This document shows, piece after piece, positions 17,315-25,620 of a stretch of 64,000 nt of DNA. This stretch comes from Oscillospiraceae bacterium (GTDB taxonomy: Bacteria; Bacillota; Clostridia; Oscillospirales; Oscillospiraceae), in contig CACZKM010000001.1 in NCBI GenBank assembly GCA_902781745.1, positions 1-64,000 on the forward strand, written 5' to 3'. Both the position numbers and the translations under genes were made by a program. The first letter of the stretch is position 1. Every line of letters starts with the position of its first letter. The notes below the pieces were generated by a model. The model did not search any database, had not been told where the DNA came from, and was given only the letters and a program-made list of their open reading frames with translations.

Positions 17315-17566
17315 ATGTATTATTTAATCATGTGCCGGTCTCTGACCTATGCCCAACGGATCGCCAACGCCCTGGAATCGGCCGGCGTGGGAGCCCGGAT
17401 CCTGCGCTCTCCGGCGGAGATCTCCCCCAGCGGGTGCAGCTACTCCGTGCGGCTGTCCCCCCGGTCTCTTACCAAAGCCATGACCGTCCTGAAGCACACC
17501 CGGCTGCCCTATCTGGGCATCTATGTGGGCTCGGCGGCGGAGCACTGGCGGGAGGTGTCGCCGTGA
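17315..17566 (+). CDS. DUF3343 protein, putative Se/S carrier-like
   Basis: An 83-residue protein of the DUF3343 family, small proteins often found beside NifS-like enzymes or selenium genes and thought to carry sulfur or selenium. The conserved Cys is in SGCSYSVRL. Its GTGA junction overlaps the cysteine desulfurase gene by 4 bases, so the two are translated together, which fits a role as acceptor of the persulfide or selenide. The carrier role is inferred from the family and context. Confidence 0.75.
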   Translation: MYYLIMCRSLTYAQRIANALESAGVGARILRSPAEISPSGCSYSVRLSPRSLTKAMTVLKHTRLPYLGIYVGSAAEHWREVSP

Positions 17567-18681
17567 TCTATCTGGACAGCGCCGCCACTACCCTCCAGAA
17601 GCCTCCGGCGGTGGCCCGGGCCATGGCGGAGGCGGTGGGGACCATGACCAGTCCCGGCCGGGGGAACTACGGCCCCTCCAGCCGGGCCTCCCGGACCCTC
17701 CTGGCCCTCCGGGAGAAGGCGGCAGAGCTCTTTGGGATGTCCCGGCCGGAGCAGGTCGTCCTGACCCACAACGCCACCCACGGGCTGAACCTGGCGGTAA
17801 AGACCATGGTGCGGCCGGGGGCTCGGGTCCTCCTCTCCGGCTGGGAGCACAACGCCGTCACCCGTCCGCTGGCCACCATACCGGGGGTGCGGGTGCGGAC
17901 GGTGGAAGCCCCCCTCTTCCGGCCGAAGCAATTCCTGGAGGACTTGGATCGGAAGCTGAGAGAGGGGACGGACGGGGTCATCTGCACCCACGTCTCCAAC
18001 GTCTTCGGCTATATCCTGCCGGTAGACGAGATCGCCGCCCGCTGCCGGGCCGCCTCCGTCCCTCTCCTGGTGGACGCCTCCCAGTCCGCCGGGGTCCTGC
18101 CCATCTCGATGGACGACTGGGGTGCGGACTTTGTTGCCATGCCAGGGCACAAGGGCCTCTATGGCCCCCAGGGCACCGGCCTCCTTCTGGTCCGGGATAC
18201 CGCTCTGCCCCTCTTAGAGGGAGGCACGGGAAGCCAATCCCGACTTCAGACCATGCCGGATTTCCTGCCCGACCGTCTGGAAGCCGGGACCCACAATATC
18301 CCCGGTGCGGCGGGGCTCCTGGCGGGCCTGCGGTTCGTGGAGAAAACGGGGCCATCGGCCATCCTCCGGCATGAAAGGGCGCTCTTGGCTCGGGCGGCTG
18401 CGGGTCTGGTCAGGCTGCCCGGCGTAACGGTCTATCGGGCGGAGGACCCCGGCTGCCAATGCGGCGTCCTCTCCTTCCGGGCGAAGGGCCGGGACCCGGG
18501 GGCTCTGGCCGACGCCCTGGCGGACCGGGGGATCGCCGTCCGTTCCGGACTCCACTGCGCCCCGCTGGCCCACGCCTCCGCGGGAACGGAAGGGGAGGGC
18601 ACGGTCCGCGTCAGCTTTTCGGCCTTCAACACGGCCTGGGAGGTGGACCGGTTCCTGGAACGCATGGCCGGGCTGGTCTGA
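17563..18681 (+). CDS. Cysteine desulfurase / selenocysteine lyase family aminotransferase
   Basis: A 372-residue class V fold PLP enzyme. The N-terminus (MIYLDSAATTLQKP) is that of the NifS/CsdB group; the PLP Lys is in MPGHKGLYG and the catalytic Cys in SGLHCAPLAH. Such enzymes take sulfur (or selenium) from cysteine (selenocysteine) and pass it on as a persulfide. The GTG start overlaps the DUF3343 stop, and GGAGGTG stands 6 bases upstream. An iron-sulfur scaffold is not encoded next to it, so delivery to the DUF3343 partner seems likely. Confidence 0.88.
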   Translation: MIYLDSAATTLQKPPAVARAMAEAVGTMTSPGRGNYGPSSRASRTLLALREKAAELFGMSRPEQVVLTHNATHGLNLAVKTMVRPGARVLLSGWEHNAVTRPLATIPGVRVRTVEAPLFRPKQFLEDLDRKLREGTDGVICTHVSNVFGYILPVDEIAARCRAASVPLLVDASQSAGVLPISMDDWGADFVAMPGHKGLYGPQGTGLLLVRDTALPLLEGGTGSQSRLQTMPDFLPDRLEAGTHNIPGAAGLLAGLRFVEKTGPSAILRHERALLARAAAGLVRLPGVTVYRAEDPGCQCGVLSFRAKGRDPGALADALADRGIAVRSGLHCAPLAHASAGTEGEGTVRVSFSAFNTAWEVDRFLERMAGLV

Positions 18682-18689
18682 ACCGGCGA

Positions 18690-18722
18690 AAGACGTCCCG
18701 CTCTGCGGGGCGTCTTTCTTTT
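18690..18722 (+). terminator. Intrinsic terminator
   Basis: AAGACGTCCCGC and GCGGGGCGTCTT pair around a 4-base loop, followed by TCTTTT. It separates the desulfurase pair from the cobalamin cluster. Confidence 0.75.
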
Positions 18723-18754
18723 AAGACGGGACCGTCGACGAAAAAAGGAAGTTC

Positions 18755-18783
18755 TTGCATTTCCAAACGGGCTGTGCTACAAT
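18755..18783 (+). promoter_or_regulatory. Promoter of the cobalamin cluster
   Basis: TTGCAT, 17 bases, TACAAT. Transcription would start about 20 bases before the riboswitch P1 stem. It is the only strong promoter I see before the cluster. Confidence 0.7.
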
Positions 18784-18810
18784 GCCTCCAGAATGGAATA
18801 GTCCTTACAG

Positions 18811-18973
18811 CGCCTGGGTGTCCGCCATGTTTGGGGCGGGTGAAAAGGGAAGCCGGTGCGAGTCCGGCGCGATACCGTCACTGTGTACGGGAGCTGTCCT
18901 CCAGATCTCACTGACCGAAAGGTTGGGAAGAGGGGGGACGGCGATGAACGAAGCCAGGAGACCTGCCCAGGCG
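18811..18973 (+). ncRNA. Cobalamin (B12) riboswitch aptamer
   Basis: The outer P1 stem is perfect: CGCCTGGG at 18811-18818 pairs with CCCAGGCG at 18966-18973. Inside are the conserved elements of the class: GGGAA and GCCGGTGCGAGTCCGGC near 18847, the CACTGTG element near 18879, and the B12 box AGCCAGGAGACCTGCC at 18952-18967. Binding of an adenosyl- or aquo-cobalamin should favour the downstream terminator and shut off the cluster. It controls a mixed set of uptake and synthesis genes. Confidence 0.93.
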
Positions 18974-19013
18974 TGGGATCATGGATCTGCGATCTACAGA
19001 CCGGATCCCCGTA

Positions 19014-19061
19014 AGAGTGCGCCCCCTTTTGCGGAAGGGGATTCTTTGGCGTACTTTTTTC
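19014..19061 (+). terminator. Riboswitch-controlled terminator
   Basis: AGTGCGCC (19016-19023) pairs with GGCGTACT (19048-19055) around an inner CCCCTT / AAGGGG stem, and a run of six T follows. It lies 40 bases after the aptamer, the usual place for the expression platform, so control is probably by transcription termination. A smaller GC-rich hairpin with TTTTTTG follows at about 19067-19090. Confidence 0.8.
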
Positions 19062-19139
19062 GGGAGCGGTCGCGGTGCGGCCGTTTTTTGTTTTGTAGGT
19101 TGGAAGATAAAACAAAAAAGACAGAAAGGATGTACCACG

Positions 19140-20081
19140 ATGAAGAAAGCATTTGCCGTTCTCATGACCCTGACCCTGGCCCTGGCCCTGCTGGCCGGCT
19201 GCGGGAACACCGCCACGGAGGAGCCCGCCCAGGAGGAGACCGCGGAGACCACAGAAGCCGTGGAGACCGAAGAGACCGCCGCGGAATATGACGCCGACAC
19301 CGCCATCCTGGTGGTGAGCTTCGGCACCAGCTACAACGAGAGCCGGGACGCCACCATCGGCGCCACTGAGCAGGCCATTCAGGAGGCCTTCCCCAACTAT
19401 GAGGTCCGCCGGGCCTTCACCAGCCAGATCATCATCGACAAGCTGGCTGAGCGGGACGGCCTGGAGATTGACAATGTCACCGAGGCTCTGGACCGGGCTG
19501 CCGCCGACGGCATCCAGAACCTCATCGTCCAGCCCACCCATCTGATGGACGGCTATGAGTACAACGACCTGAAGGACGAGCTGGCAAACTATGAGGACAC
19601 CTTCAGTCAGATCATTCTGGGCGAGCCTCTGCTGACCTCCGACGACGACTTCGAGGCGGTCATCGCCGCCATCACTGCCGACACCGCCTCCTATGACGAC
19701 GGCCAGACCGCCGTGGTGTTTATGGGCCACGGCACCGAGGCGGACTCCAACGCCGTCTATGCCAAGCTCCAGGAGATGATCACCGCCGACGGCTATGACA
19801 ACTACTACATCGGCACCGTGGAGGCCACGCCGTCCCTGGACGACATCATCGCCGCCCTGGACGGCAAGGATTACACCCGGGTGGTGCTGGAGCCCTTGAT
19901 GGTGGTGGCCGGCGACCATGCCAACAACGACATGGCCGGCGACGAGGACGATTCCTGGAAGTCCATCCTCACCGGCAAAGGCTATGAAGTGGAGTGCATT
20001 TTGGAGGGCCTGGGACAGAAGCCCGCCATCCAGAGCCTCTATGTGGACCATGTGAAGGCCGCAGTCGATCAGTTGGCCTGA
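19140..20081 (+). CDS. cbiK: Sirohydrochlorin cobaltochelatase CbiK, lipoprotein form
   Basis: A 313-residue protein. Residues 1-21 are a lipoprotein signal peptide (lipobox LLAGC, Cys21), then an acidic linker, then a CbiK chelatase domain (about 54-310) starting AILVVSFGTSY. The two metal-site histidines are at His197 (FMGHGTE) and His260 (AGDHANND). CbiK inserts cobalt into sirohydrochlorin in the anaerobic B12 pathway, but a lipid-anchored enzyme faces outside, where that substrate is not made. It may handle imported tetrapyrroles or metal, or be one of the exported CbiK forms known in Desulfovibrio. No cytoplasmic chelatase is encoded in the window. It is the first gene after the riboswitch; the ATG follows AAAGGA by 9 bases. 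Confidence 0.88.
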   Translation: MKKAFAVLMTLTLALALLAGCGNTATEEPAQEETAETTEAVETEETAAEYDADTAILVVSFGTSYNESRDATIGATEQAIQEAFPNYEVRRAFTSQIIIDKLAERDGLEIDNVTEALDRAAADGIQNLIVQPTHLMDGYEYNDLKDELANYEDTFSQIILGEPLLTSDDDFEAVIAAITADTASYDDGQTAVVFMGHGTEADSNAVYAKLQEMITADGYDNYYIGTVEATPSLDDIIAALDGKDYTRVVLEPLMVVAGDHANNDMAGDEDDSWKSILTGKGYEVECILEGLGQKPAIQSLYVDHVKAAVDQLA

Positions 20082-20095
20082 TCCCTTGCCTTTCG

Positions 20096-20161
20096 CGCCG
20101 CCCTGCCCGGTCGGGTGGGGCGGCGTTTTGCAAATGGAAAAGAAAACCCTTTTCATTTGCC
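20096..20161 (+). terminator. Two successive hairpins after cbiK
   Basis: CGCCGCCC pairs with GGGGCGGCG followed by TTTT (20096-20130). A second, AT-rich stem follows: GCAAATGGAAAAG with CTTTTCATTTGC (20131-20161). The first looks like a true terminator, which would reduce expression of the rest of the cluster relative to cbiK. Confidence 0.65.
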
Positions 20162-20178
20162 GCCTGAAACGGTAAAAT
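20151..20178 (+). promoter_or_regulatory. Candidate promoter for the transporter and cbi genes
   Basis: TTTTCA, 16 bases, TAAAAT, 24 bases before the start of the surface protein gene. It is weaker than the promoter before the riboswitch. If real, the genes after cbiK could escape riboswitch control. Confidence 0.35.
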
Positions 20179-20201
20179 AAAACGGATAAGGGGGAGATCC
20201 C

Positions 20202-21239
20202 ATGAAACTGACATACAAGGGCGCGGCGGCTGTCCTTCTGGTCTGCCTGATGGCCGGGACGGTTACCGCCTCCGCCGTAGACTACACCAAAGTGGCAAGC
20301 GCCGCCGATATGACCACGGTGGAAGAGGTGGGCGTAGAGGGCATGGTCCCCGTTGCCGCCGCCGACGTGGTGGATGGTACTTACGAGGTGGAGGTGGAGT
20401 CCTCGTCCTCCATGTTCAAGATCACCAAAGCGGTGCTGACGGTGGCAAACGGTGAAATGACCGCTGACCTGACCCTCAGCGGCACCAGCTATCTGGTCCT
20501 GTACCCCGGCACCGGGACGGAGGCCGCCGCCGACACGGAAGACCATTACATCGGCTACACCGAGGACGCCGACGGGGCGTACACCTACACCATTCCCGTC
20601 CCCGCCCTGGACCAGGCGTTTCCCTGTGCCGCATTCAGCGTGAAAAAGGAGCAATGGTACGACCGCTCTCTGCTGGTCCGGGCGGACAGCCTGCCTCCAG
20701 AGGCCGTGCTGGTGGAATTACCCGACTACGAGGCTCTGGAAAAGGCTGCCCGGGAAGCGAGGATCGAGGCGATGAAGGGCGAGACAGAGGGGGCGGACGC
20801 AGAACCCCCGTCTGCGGAGCCCATCGCCCTGTCCGACGGCGTTTACCCCGGCCTGGTATCCATGGAGGGCGGCAGCGGCAAGGCCTCTGTGGAGCCTGAT
20901 GTTGCTATCACTGTAAAAGACGGGGCAGCGACCACCCAACTGCAATGGAGCAGCCCCCACTACGACTATATGCTTGTGGATGGGGTCCGCTATGAGCCCA
21001 TCAACACCGATGGGAATTCCGCCTTTGAGGTGCCTGTGACGGCGCTGGACCAGCCCATCGTGATGATTGCCGACACCACCGCTATGAGTACGCCTCATGA
21101 GATCGAGTATACCTTCACCTTCTCCGTCACAGAGAACAAAGACGGCGCGAGACGGACCGGCCTCATCGTGGCGGCGGTCTCTGCGGTGGGGATGGCTGCC
21201 CTGGGCGTTGGCCTTGGCAGAAAGGAACGCCATTCATGA
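20202..21239 (+). CDS. Membrane-anchored surface protein with two related ligand-binding-type domains
   Basis: A 345-residue protein with a signal peptide (about 1-25), two beta-rich domains (about 55-165 and 205-315), one C-terminal membrane helix (about 320-338) and a short basic tail. The domains share a pattern (DGxY near the start, a tyrosine-rich strand, VPV.ALDQ near the end), so they look like an ancient duplication. Similar domains are found beside iron/haem uptake genes and recall NEAT domains, but I cannot assign them firmly. Between cbiK and a FecBCD-type transporter, a likely job is to catch a corrinoid, haem or metal at the surface and hand it to the binding protein. It overlaps the next gene by 4 bases. 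Confidence 0.6.
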   Translation: MKLTYKGAAAVLLVCLMAGTVTASAVDYTKVASAADMTTVEEVGVEGMVPVAAADVVDGTYEVEVESSSSMFKITKAVLTVANGEMTADLTLSGTSYLVLYPGTGTEAAADTEDHYIGYTEDADGAYTYTIPVPALDQAFPCAAFSVKKEQWYDRSLLVRADSLPPEAVLVELPDYEALEKAAREARIEAMKGETEGADAEPPSAEPIALSDGVYPGLVSMEGGSGKASVEPDVAITVKDGAATTQLQWSSPHYDYMLVDGVRYEPINTDGNSAFEVPVTALDQPIVMIADTTAMSTPHEIEYTFTFSVTENKDGARRTGLIVAAVSAVGMAALGVGLGRKERHS

Positions 21240-22372
21240 TAAGACGGCTCTTTCTCCTGAGCGTGCTTTCGCTTCTCCTTCTGGCGGCCTGCGGAACGGG
21301 AGAACCGCCCCGGGAAATACAAGGGGCCGACGCCCTGATCCCCTCCCTGACCTGGCAGGAGCCGGATAAACTGGACGCCGCTGCGGCGTTCACGCTCACC
21401 CGAAGCCAGGAGGGGTATATCCTGGCGGAGATACCCGACGACGGCGCGGCCTATCTGGTAGTCCCTGCGGGTCAGCCCGTCCCGGAGGACCTGCCGGACA
21501 CGGTGACGCTCCTGTGCCGGCCCATCTCTGATATTTACCTGGCGGGCTCCGCCACCATGGACATGCTGGTGAAGCTGGATGCATTGGATTCTGTCTCCTA
21601 TTCCGCCCTCCCCGCCGATGACTGGACCATTCCCGAGGCCAAGGCGGCTATGGAGTCCGGCGAAATCGTCTACGCGGGGAAATACTCCGCCCCGGACTAC
21701 GAGCGGATCTGCGGCGGAGGCTGCGGCCTTGCCATTGAGAACACCATGATTTACCACAGCCCGGAGATCAAGGAACAACTGGAGCGCTTCGACGTCCCTG
21801 TCCTGGTGGACCAGGCCAGCCGGGAGACCACCCCCCTGGGGCGGATGGAATGGATCAAACTCTACGGCGTCCTGCTGGACAGGGAGGCCCAGGCAAACGC
21901 CGTCTACGAGCGGCAGGCCCAGGCCATCCGCGCTCTGGACGCCGCCGACACCGGGAAAACCGCGGCCTTTTTTTACATCGCCTCCAACGGCGAGGTCAAG
22001 GTCCGCGCGCCGGAGGACTACATCCCGCAGCTCATCCGGCAGGCGGGGGGGACCTATGTGTTTGACAGCCTGGAGACCACCTCCTCCCTGTCCACCGTGA
22101 CCCTCCAGTGGGAGAGCTTTTACGCCGCGGCCAAGGATGCCGACGTGTTGATCTACAACAGCACCGTTACCGAGGCCCTGCCCGACCTGGACGCTCTCCT
22201 GGCCAAGAACCCGCTTCTGGCGGACTTTGCCGCCGTGCAGACTGGAGCGGTCTACTGCACGAAAGAGAACTTCTATCAGGCGTCCATGGAGCTGGGGGAC
22301 CTGGCCTCCGACCTCCATGCCGCCCTGGCCGGGGAGACCGACCACCTGATCTATCTGAATCCATTGGAGTGA
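21236..22372 (+). CDS. ABC transporter substrate-binding lipoprotein (BtuF/FecB type)
   Basis: A 378-residue lipoprotein (lipobox LLAACG, Cys19) with the two-lobed fold of periplasmic binding proteins for corrinoids, siderophores and haem. The typical lobe-2 stretch is EDYIPQLIRQAGGTYVF. It should deliver its ligand to the FecCD-type permease encoded 3 bases downstream. The B12 riboswitch and the cbi genes favour a corrinoid or cobalt-tetrapyrrole ligand, but sequence alone does not fix it. ATGA overlap with the preceding gene. Confidence 0.85.
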   Translation: MIRRLFLLSVLSLLLLAACGTGEPPREIQGADALIPSLTWQEPDKLDAAAAFTLTRSQEGYILAEIPDDGAAYLVVPAGQPVPEDLPDTVTLLCRPISDIYLAGSATMDMLVKLDALDSVSYSALPADDWTIPEAKAAMESGEIVYAGKYSAPDYERICGGGCGLAIENTMIYHSPEIKEQLERFDVPVLVDQASRETTPLGRMEWIKLYGVLLDREAQANAVYERQAQAIRALDAADTGKTAAFFYIASNGEVKVRAPEDYIPQLIRQAGGTYVFDSLETTSSLSTVTLQWESFYAAAKDADVLIYNSTVTEALPDLDALLAKNPLLADFAAVQTGAVYCTKENFYQASMELGDLASDLHAALAGETDHLIYLNPLE

Positions 22373-22375
22373 GCC

Positions 22376-23380
22376 ATGAAACGATACCGCGCCGCCTACC
22401 TGATCCTGGCGATCCTTCTTCTGGCCCTGCTGGCGCTGAACCTCTGCGTCGGCAGCGTCAGCCTGCCCTTGTCTCAGGTGTGGGCCATCCTCCGGGGCCA
22501 GGACCCGGGGGCGGGGGCGGATATCCTCCTGCGCATCCGGCTGCCCCGGGCGGTGGCGGCGGCGGTGCTGGGGGGTGGCCTGGCTCTCTCCGGTTACTTA
22601 TTGCAGACTTTTTTTCACAACCCCATTGCGGGCCCTTACATCCTGGGGGTCTCCTCCGGAGCCAAGCTGACGGTGGCCCTGCTGCTGGTCTTTGCCGTTG
22701 GGCAGCCCTGGGCCCGGTCCTCCTGGGCCATGATCGCCGCCGCCTGCGCGGGGGCTCTGGCCGCCATGGGCTTCGTCCTCCTCCTCTCCCGGGCGGTGGA
22801 CCGGATGAGCGTCCTCATCGTAGGGGGCGTGATGATCGGCTACATCTGCTCTGCCGTCACGGATTTTGTTGTGACCTTCGCCCAGGACGCGGACATTGTG
22901 AACCTCCACAACTGGTCCCGGGGCAGCTTCTCCGGCATCGGCTGGGAGAACGTGAAGGTCATGTCCCTGGTGGTGGGCCTGACTCTTCTGGGGACCTTCC
23001 TGCTCTCCAAGCCCATCGGGGCCTTCCAGATGGGGGAGGGCTATGCCAAAAGTATGGGCCTGAACGTCCGGGCCTTCGGGGCAGTGCTGGTGATCTTTTC
23101 CAGTATTCTGTCCGCCTGCGTCACTGCCTTTGCCGGCCCCATCTCCTTCGTGGGCGTGGCGGTGCCCCATCTGGTGAAGAGCCTGTTCCGCACGGCAAAG
23201 CCCATCCTGCTGGTGCCCGCCTGCTTTCTGGGCGGGGCCTCCTTCTGCCTGCTGTGCGACCTGCTGGCCCGGAGCCTGTTCGCCCCCACGGAGCTGGGTA
23301 TCAGCACCGTGACGGCGGTCTTCGGCGCGCCGGTGGTGCTGTGGATCCTGGTTCGGCGGAAACGGGAAGGGGTGGCGTAA
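22376..23380 (+). CDS. FecCD/BtuC-family ABC transporter permease
   Basis: A 334-residue polytopic membrane protein, the normal length for the FecCD/BtuC family with about ten helices. Family marks are RLPRAVAAAVLGGGLALSG near the N-terminus, HNPIAGPYILGVSSGA, the ATPase-coupling region GEGYAKSMGLNV, and GPISFVGVAVPHL. Two copies make the channel. It lies between the binding protein and ATPase genes. Confidence 0.92.
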   Translation: MKRYRAAYLILAILLLALLALNLCVGSVSLPLSQVWAILRGQDPGAGADILLRIRLPRAVAAAVLGGGLALSGYLLQTFFHNPIAGPYILGVSSGAKLTVALLLVFAVGQPWARSSWAMIAAACAGALAAMGFVLLLSRAVDRMSVLIVGGVMIGYICSAVTDFVVTFAQDADIVNLHNWSRGSFSGIGWENVKVMSLVVGLTLLGTFLLSKPIGAFQMGEGYAKSMGLNVRAFGAVLVIFSSILSACVTAFAGPISFVGVAVPHLVKSLFRTAKPILLVPACFLGGASFCLLCDLLARSLFAPTELGISTVTAVFGAPVVLWILVRRKREGVA

Positions 23381-23381
23381 A

Positions 23382-24497
23382 ATGGAACAGACCTTCTTTC
23401 AAACGGAAGCCCTCTCGGTAGGCTATCAGGATACAGCCGTCCTCAAAGACATCGCCCTGTCCATCCGGCCCGGGGAGATCGTCTCCCTCATCGGCCCCAA
23501 CGGCGCGGGAAAGACCACGCTGCTGAAAAGCCTGACCCGCCAACTGCCCCCCTTGGCCGGCGCGGTCTACCTGGACGGCCGGGACGTACAGGCCATCTCC
23601 CTGCCCCAGCTTGCCCGGGCGGTCTCGGTGCTCCTCACCGAGCGCATCCGACCGGAGCTCATGACCTGCTGGGACGTGGTGGCCGCGGGGCGATACCCAT
23701 ACACCGGAAAATTCGGCGTGCTGGGGGAGCGGGACCGGGAAGTGATGGCCCGGGTCATGGACCAGGTAAGGATCACCGACCTGGCCCATCGGTATTTCTC
23801 CCAGTGCAGCGACGGACAGAAGCAGCGGGTCCTGCTGGCCCGGGCCCTGTGTCAGGAACCCCGGCTCCTGGTGCTGGACGAGCCCACGGCCTACCTGGAC
23901 CTGCGCTATAAGCTGCAGATCCTGGATCTGATTCAAAATCTGGCCCGCGCCAGGAATATGGCAGTGCTGCTCTCCATCCACGAAGTGGACCTTGCCGCCA
24001 AGGTCTCCCACCGGGTGGCCTGTCTTCAGGGAACCGAGGTCCGGCGCTTCGGCCCGCCGGAGGAGGTCCTGACGCCGGGCTATATCCAGGCCCTCTATGC
24101 AATCGACGGCGGGACATACGACGACCGCACCGGCAGCCTGGAGCTTGCCCCGGCAGTGGGGGCTCCCCAGGTCTTCGTCCTCTGCGGCGGCGGCACAGGC
24201 GCGCCGGTCTTCCGCCGGCTCCAGCGGGAGGGGATCCCCTTCGCCGCCGGCGTTTTGTGGGAGAACGATCTGGATTACCCCGTGGCCAAGGCCCTGGCGG
24301 CGGAGGTGGTGAGCCTGCCCGCCTTTGGGATGTGGATCGAAGAGGCGGCCCGCCGGGCCAGGGCCTTGATCGATGCCTCCGGCAGGACCCTCAGTACCTT
24401 GCCGATGGAACAGATGACCGGTCAGGCGGCCCCCCTTCGGGCGCTTTTGACCTATGCCGGAGAACAGGGAAAATGGGAGGGACCCCATGGCCTTTGA
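23382..24497 (+). CDS. ABC transporter ATPase (BtuD/FecE type) with C-terminal extension
   Basis: A 371-residue protein. Residues about 1-245 are a normal importer ATPase: Walker A GPNGAGKTT, signature CSDGQKQR (in place of LSGGQ), Walker B LLVLDEP and the switch His in SIHEVDL. About 120 further residues are not needed for an ABC ATPase. They begin VFVLCGGGTGAPVFRRL, which looks like a glycine-rich nucleotide-binding turn, and contain FAAGVLWENDLDY. This part might sense a ligand or regulate the transporter; I do not recognise it. It overlaps the cbiD start by 11 bases, tying uptake to synthesis. Confidence 0.88.
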   Translation: MEQTFFQTEALSVGYQDTAVLKDIALSIRPGEIVSLIGPNGAGKTTLLKSLTRQLPPLAGAVYLDGRDVQAISLPQLARAVSVLLTERIRPELMTCWDVVAAGRYPYTGKFGVLGERDREVMARVMDQVRITDLAHRYFSQCSDGQKQRVLLARALCQEPRLLVLDEPTAYLDLRYKLQILDLIQNLARARNMAVLLSIHEVDLAAKVSHRVACLQGTEVRRFGPPEEVLTPGYIQALYAIDGGTYDDRTGSLELAPAVGAPQVFVLCGGGTGAPVFRRLQREGIPFAAGVLWENDLDYPVAKALAAEVVSLPAFGMWIEEAARRARALIDASGRTLSTLPMEQMTGQAAPLRALLTYAGEQGKWEGPHGL

Positions 24498-25620
24498 GCA
24501 TTACATCAGCGCCGGCGGAAAGCGCCTGCGCTGCGGCTATACCACCGGGACCTGCGCGGCCCTGGCCGCCGCCGGAGCCGCCCGGTATCTCACCGAGGGG
24601 ACCTGGCCGGAGACCGTTTCCCTCCGCACCCCCAAGGGGTGGCGGGTGGAGGTCCCCTTGGAGGCCTGCCGGGCCGAACCCGGAAGGGCGATCTGCGCCG
24701 TGCGGAAGGACGGCGGCGACGATGTGGACCGGACTCACGGGGCCCGGATCGAGGCCGCTGTCGCCCTGATCGAATCCCCGGGGATCGCCATCCAGGGGGG
24801 GCCCGGTGTGGGACGGGTGACCAAGCCCGGCCTGGACCAGCCTGTGGGGGAGGCCGCCATCAACCGGGTCCCCCGGCAGATGATCGCCCGGGCGGTGGAG
24901 GAGGTCCTCTCCGCCGCCGGATATGAGGGAGGCGCGTCGGTGGTGATCTCCGTCCCGGAGGGGGAGGTCATTGCCAGACAGACCTTTAACCCCCGCCTGG
25001 GGATCGAGGGCGGGATCTCCATTCTCGGCACCTCCGGCATCGTGGAGCCAATGAGCGCCCAGGCCGTGGTAGACACCATCGCCCTGGAGCTCCGTCAGGC
25101 CGCGGCCCAGGGAGAGAAGAGGCTCATCCTCACGCCGGGCAACTACGGCCTGGACTATCTCCGCCGGCAGGGAATGGACCAATGGGAGATCCCCGTGGTC
25201 AAGTGCTCCAACTTCATCGGGGAGGCCCTGGATGAAGCGGTGCTGGACGGCTTTTCGGAGATCCTTCTGGTCGGACACGTCGGCAAGCTGGTAAAGCTGA
25301 CCGGAGGGATCTTTAACACCCACAGTCGAACGGCGGACTGCCGGGCCGAGCTGTTCTGCGCCCACGCCGCCCTGGCCGGGGGCGACAAAGCCCTCTGCCG
25401 GGCCCTCATGGACTGCTCCACCACCGACGCCTGCCTGGCCCGGCTGGACGAGGCGGGGCTGCGGGATCCGGTCATGGCTGGTCTCTTAGGCGCGATGCAA
25501 GAGCATTTGTCCCGAAGAGCGGGGGAGACCTGCGCCGTGGGTGCGGTCCTGTTTTCCAACGAATACGGCCTTCTGGGGGAAACCTCGGAGGCAAAGGAGA
25601 TCATGGAGAGATGGAACTAA
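24487..25620 (+). CDS. cbiD: Cobalt-precorrin-5B (C1)-methyltransferase
   Basis: A 377-residue enzyme, normal for CbiD, which methylates C1 of the corrin ring in the anaerobic pathway. The N-terminal signature is GYTTGTCAALAAAGAA. CbiD is specific to the early-cobalt route and so marks the pathway as oxygen-independent. I chose the ATG at 24487, which has GGGAGG 6 bases upstream and overlaps the ATPase gene; the longer frame upstream is a shadow. Confidence 0.95.
   Translation: MAFEHYISAGGKRLRCGYTTGTCAALAAAGAARYLTEGTWPETVSLRTPKGWRVEVPLEACRAEPGRAICAVRKDGGDDVDRTHGARIEAAVALIESPGIAIQGGPGVGRVTKPGLDQPVGEAAINRVPRQMIARAVEEVLSAAGYEGGASVVISVPEGEVIARQTFNPRLGIEGGISILGTSGIVEPMSAQAVVDTIALELRQAAAQGEKRLILTPGNYGLDYLRRQGMDQWEIPVVKCSNFIGEALDEAVLDGFSEILLVGHVGKLVKLTGGIFNTHSRTADCRAELFCAHAALAGGDKALCRALMDCSTTDACLARLDEAGLRDPVMAGLLGAMQEHLSRRAGETCAVGAVLFSNEYGLLGETSEAKEIMERWN

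Noticed and set aside
18755..19139. Possible small gene in the gap before cbiK
   Set aside because: The sequence is a B12 riboswitch with its terminator; the open frames crossing it are accidental.
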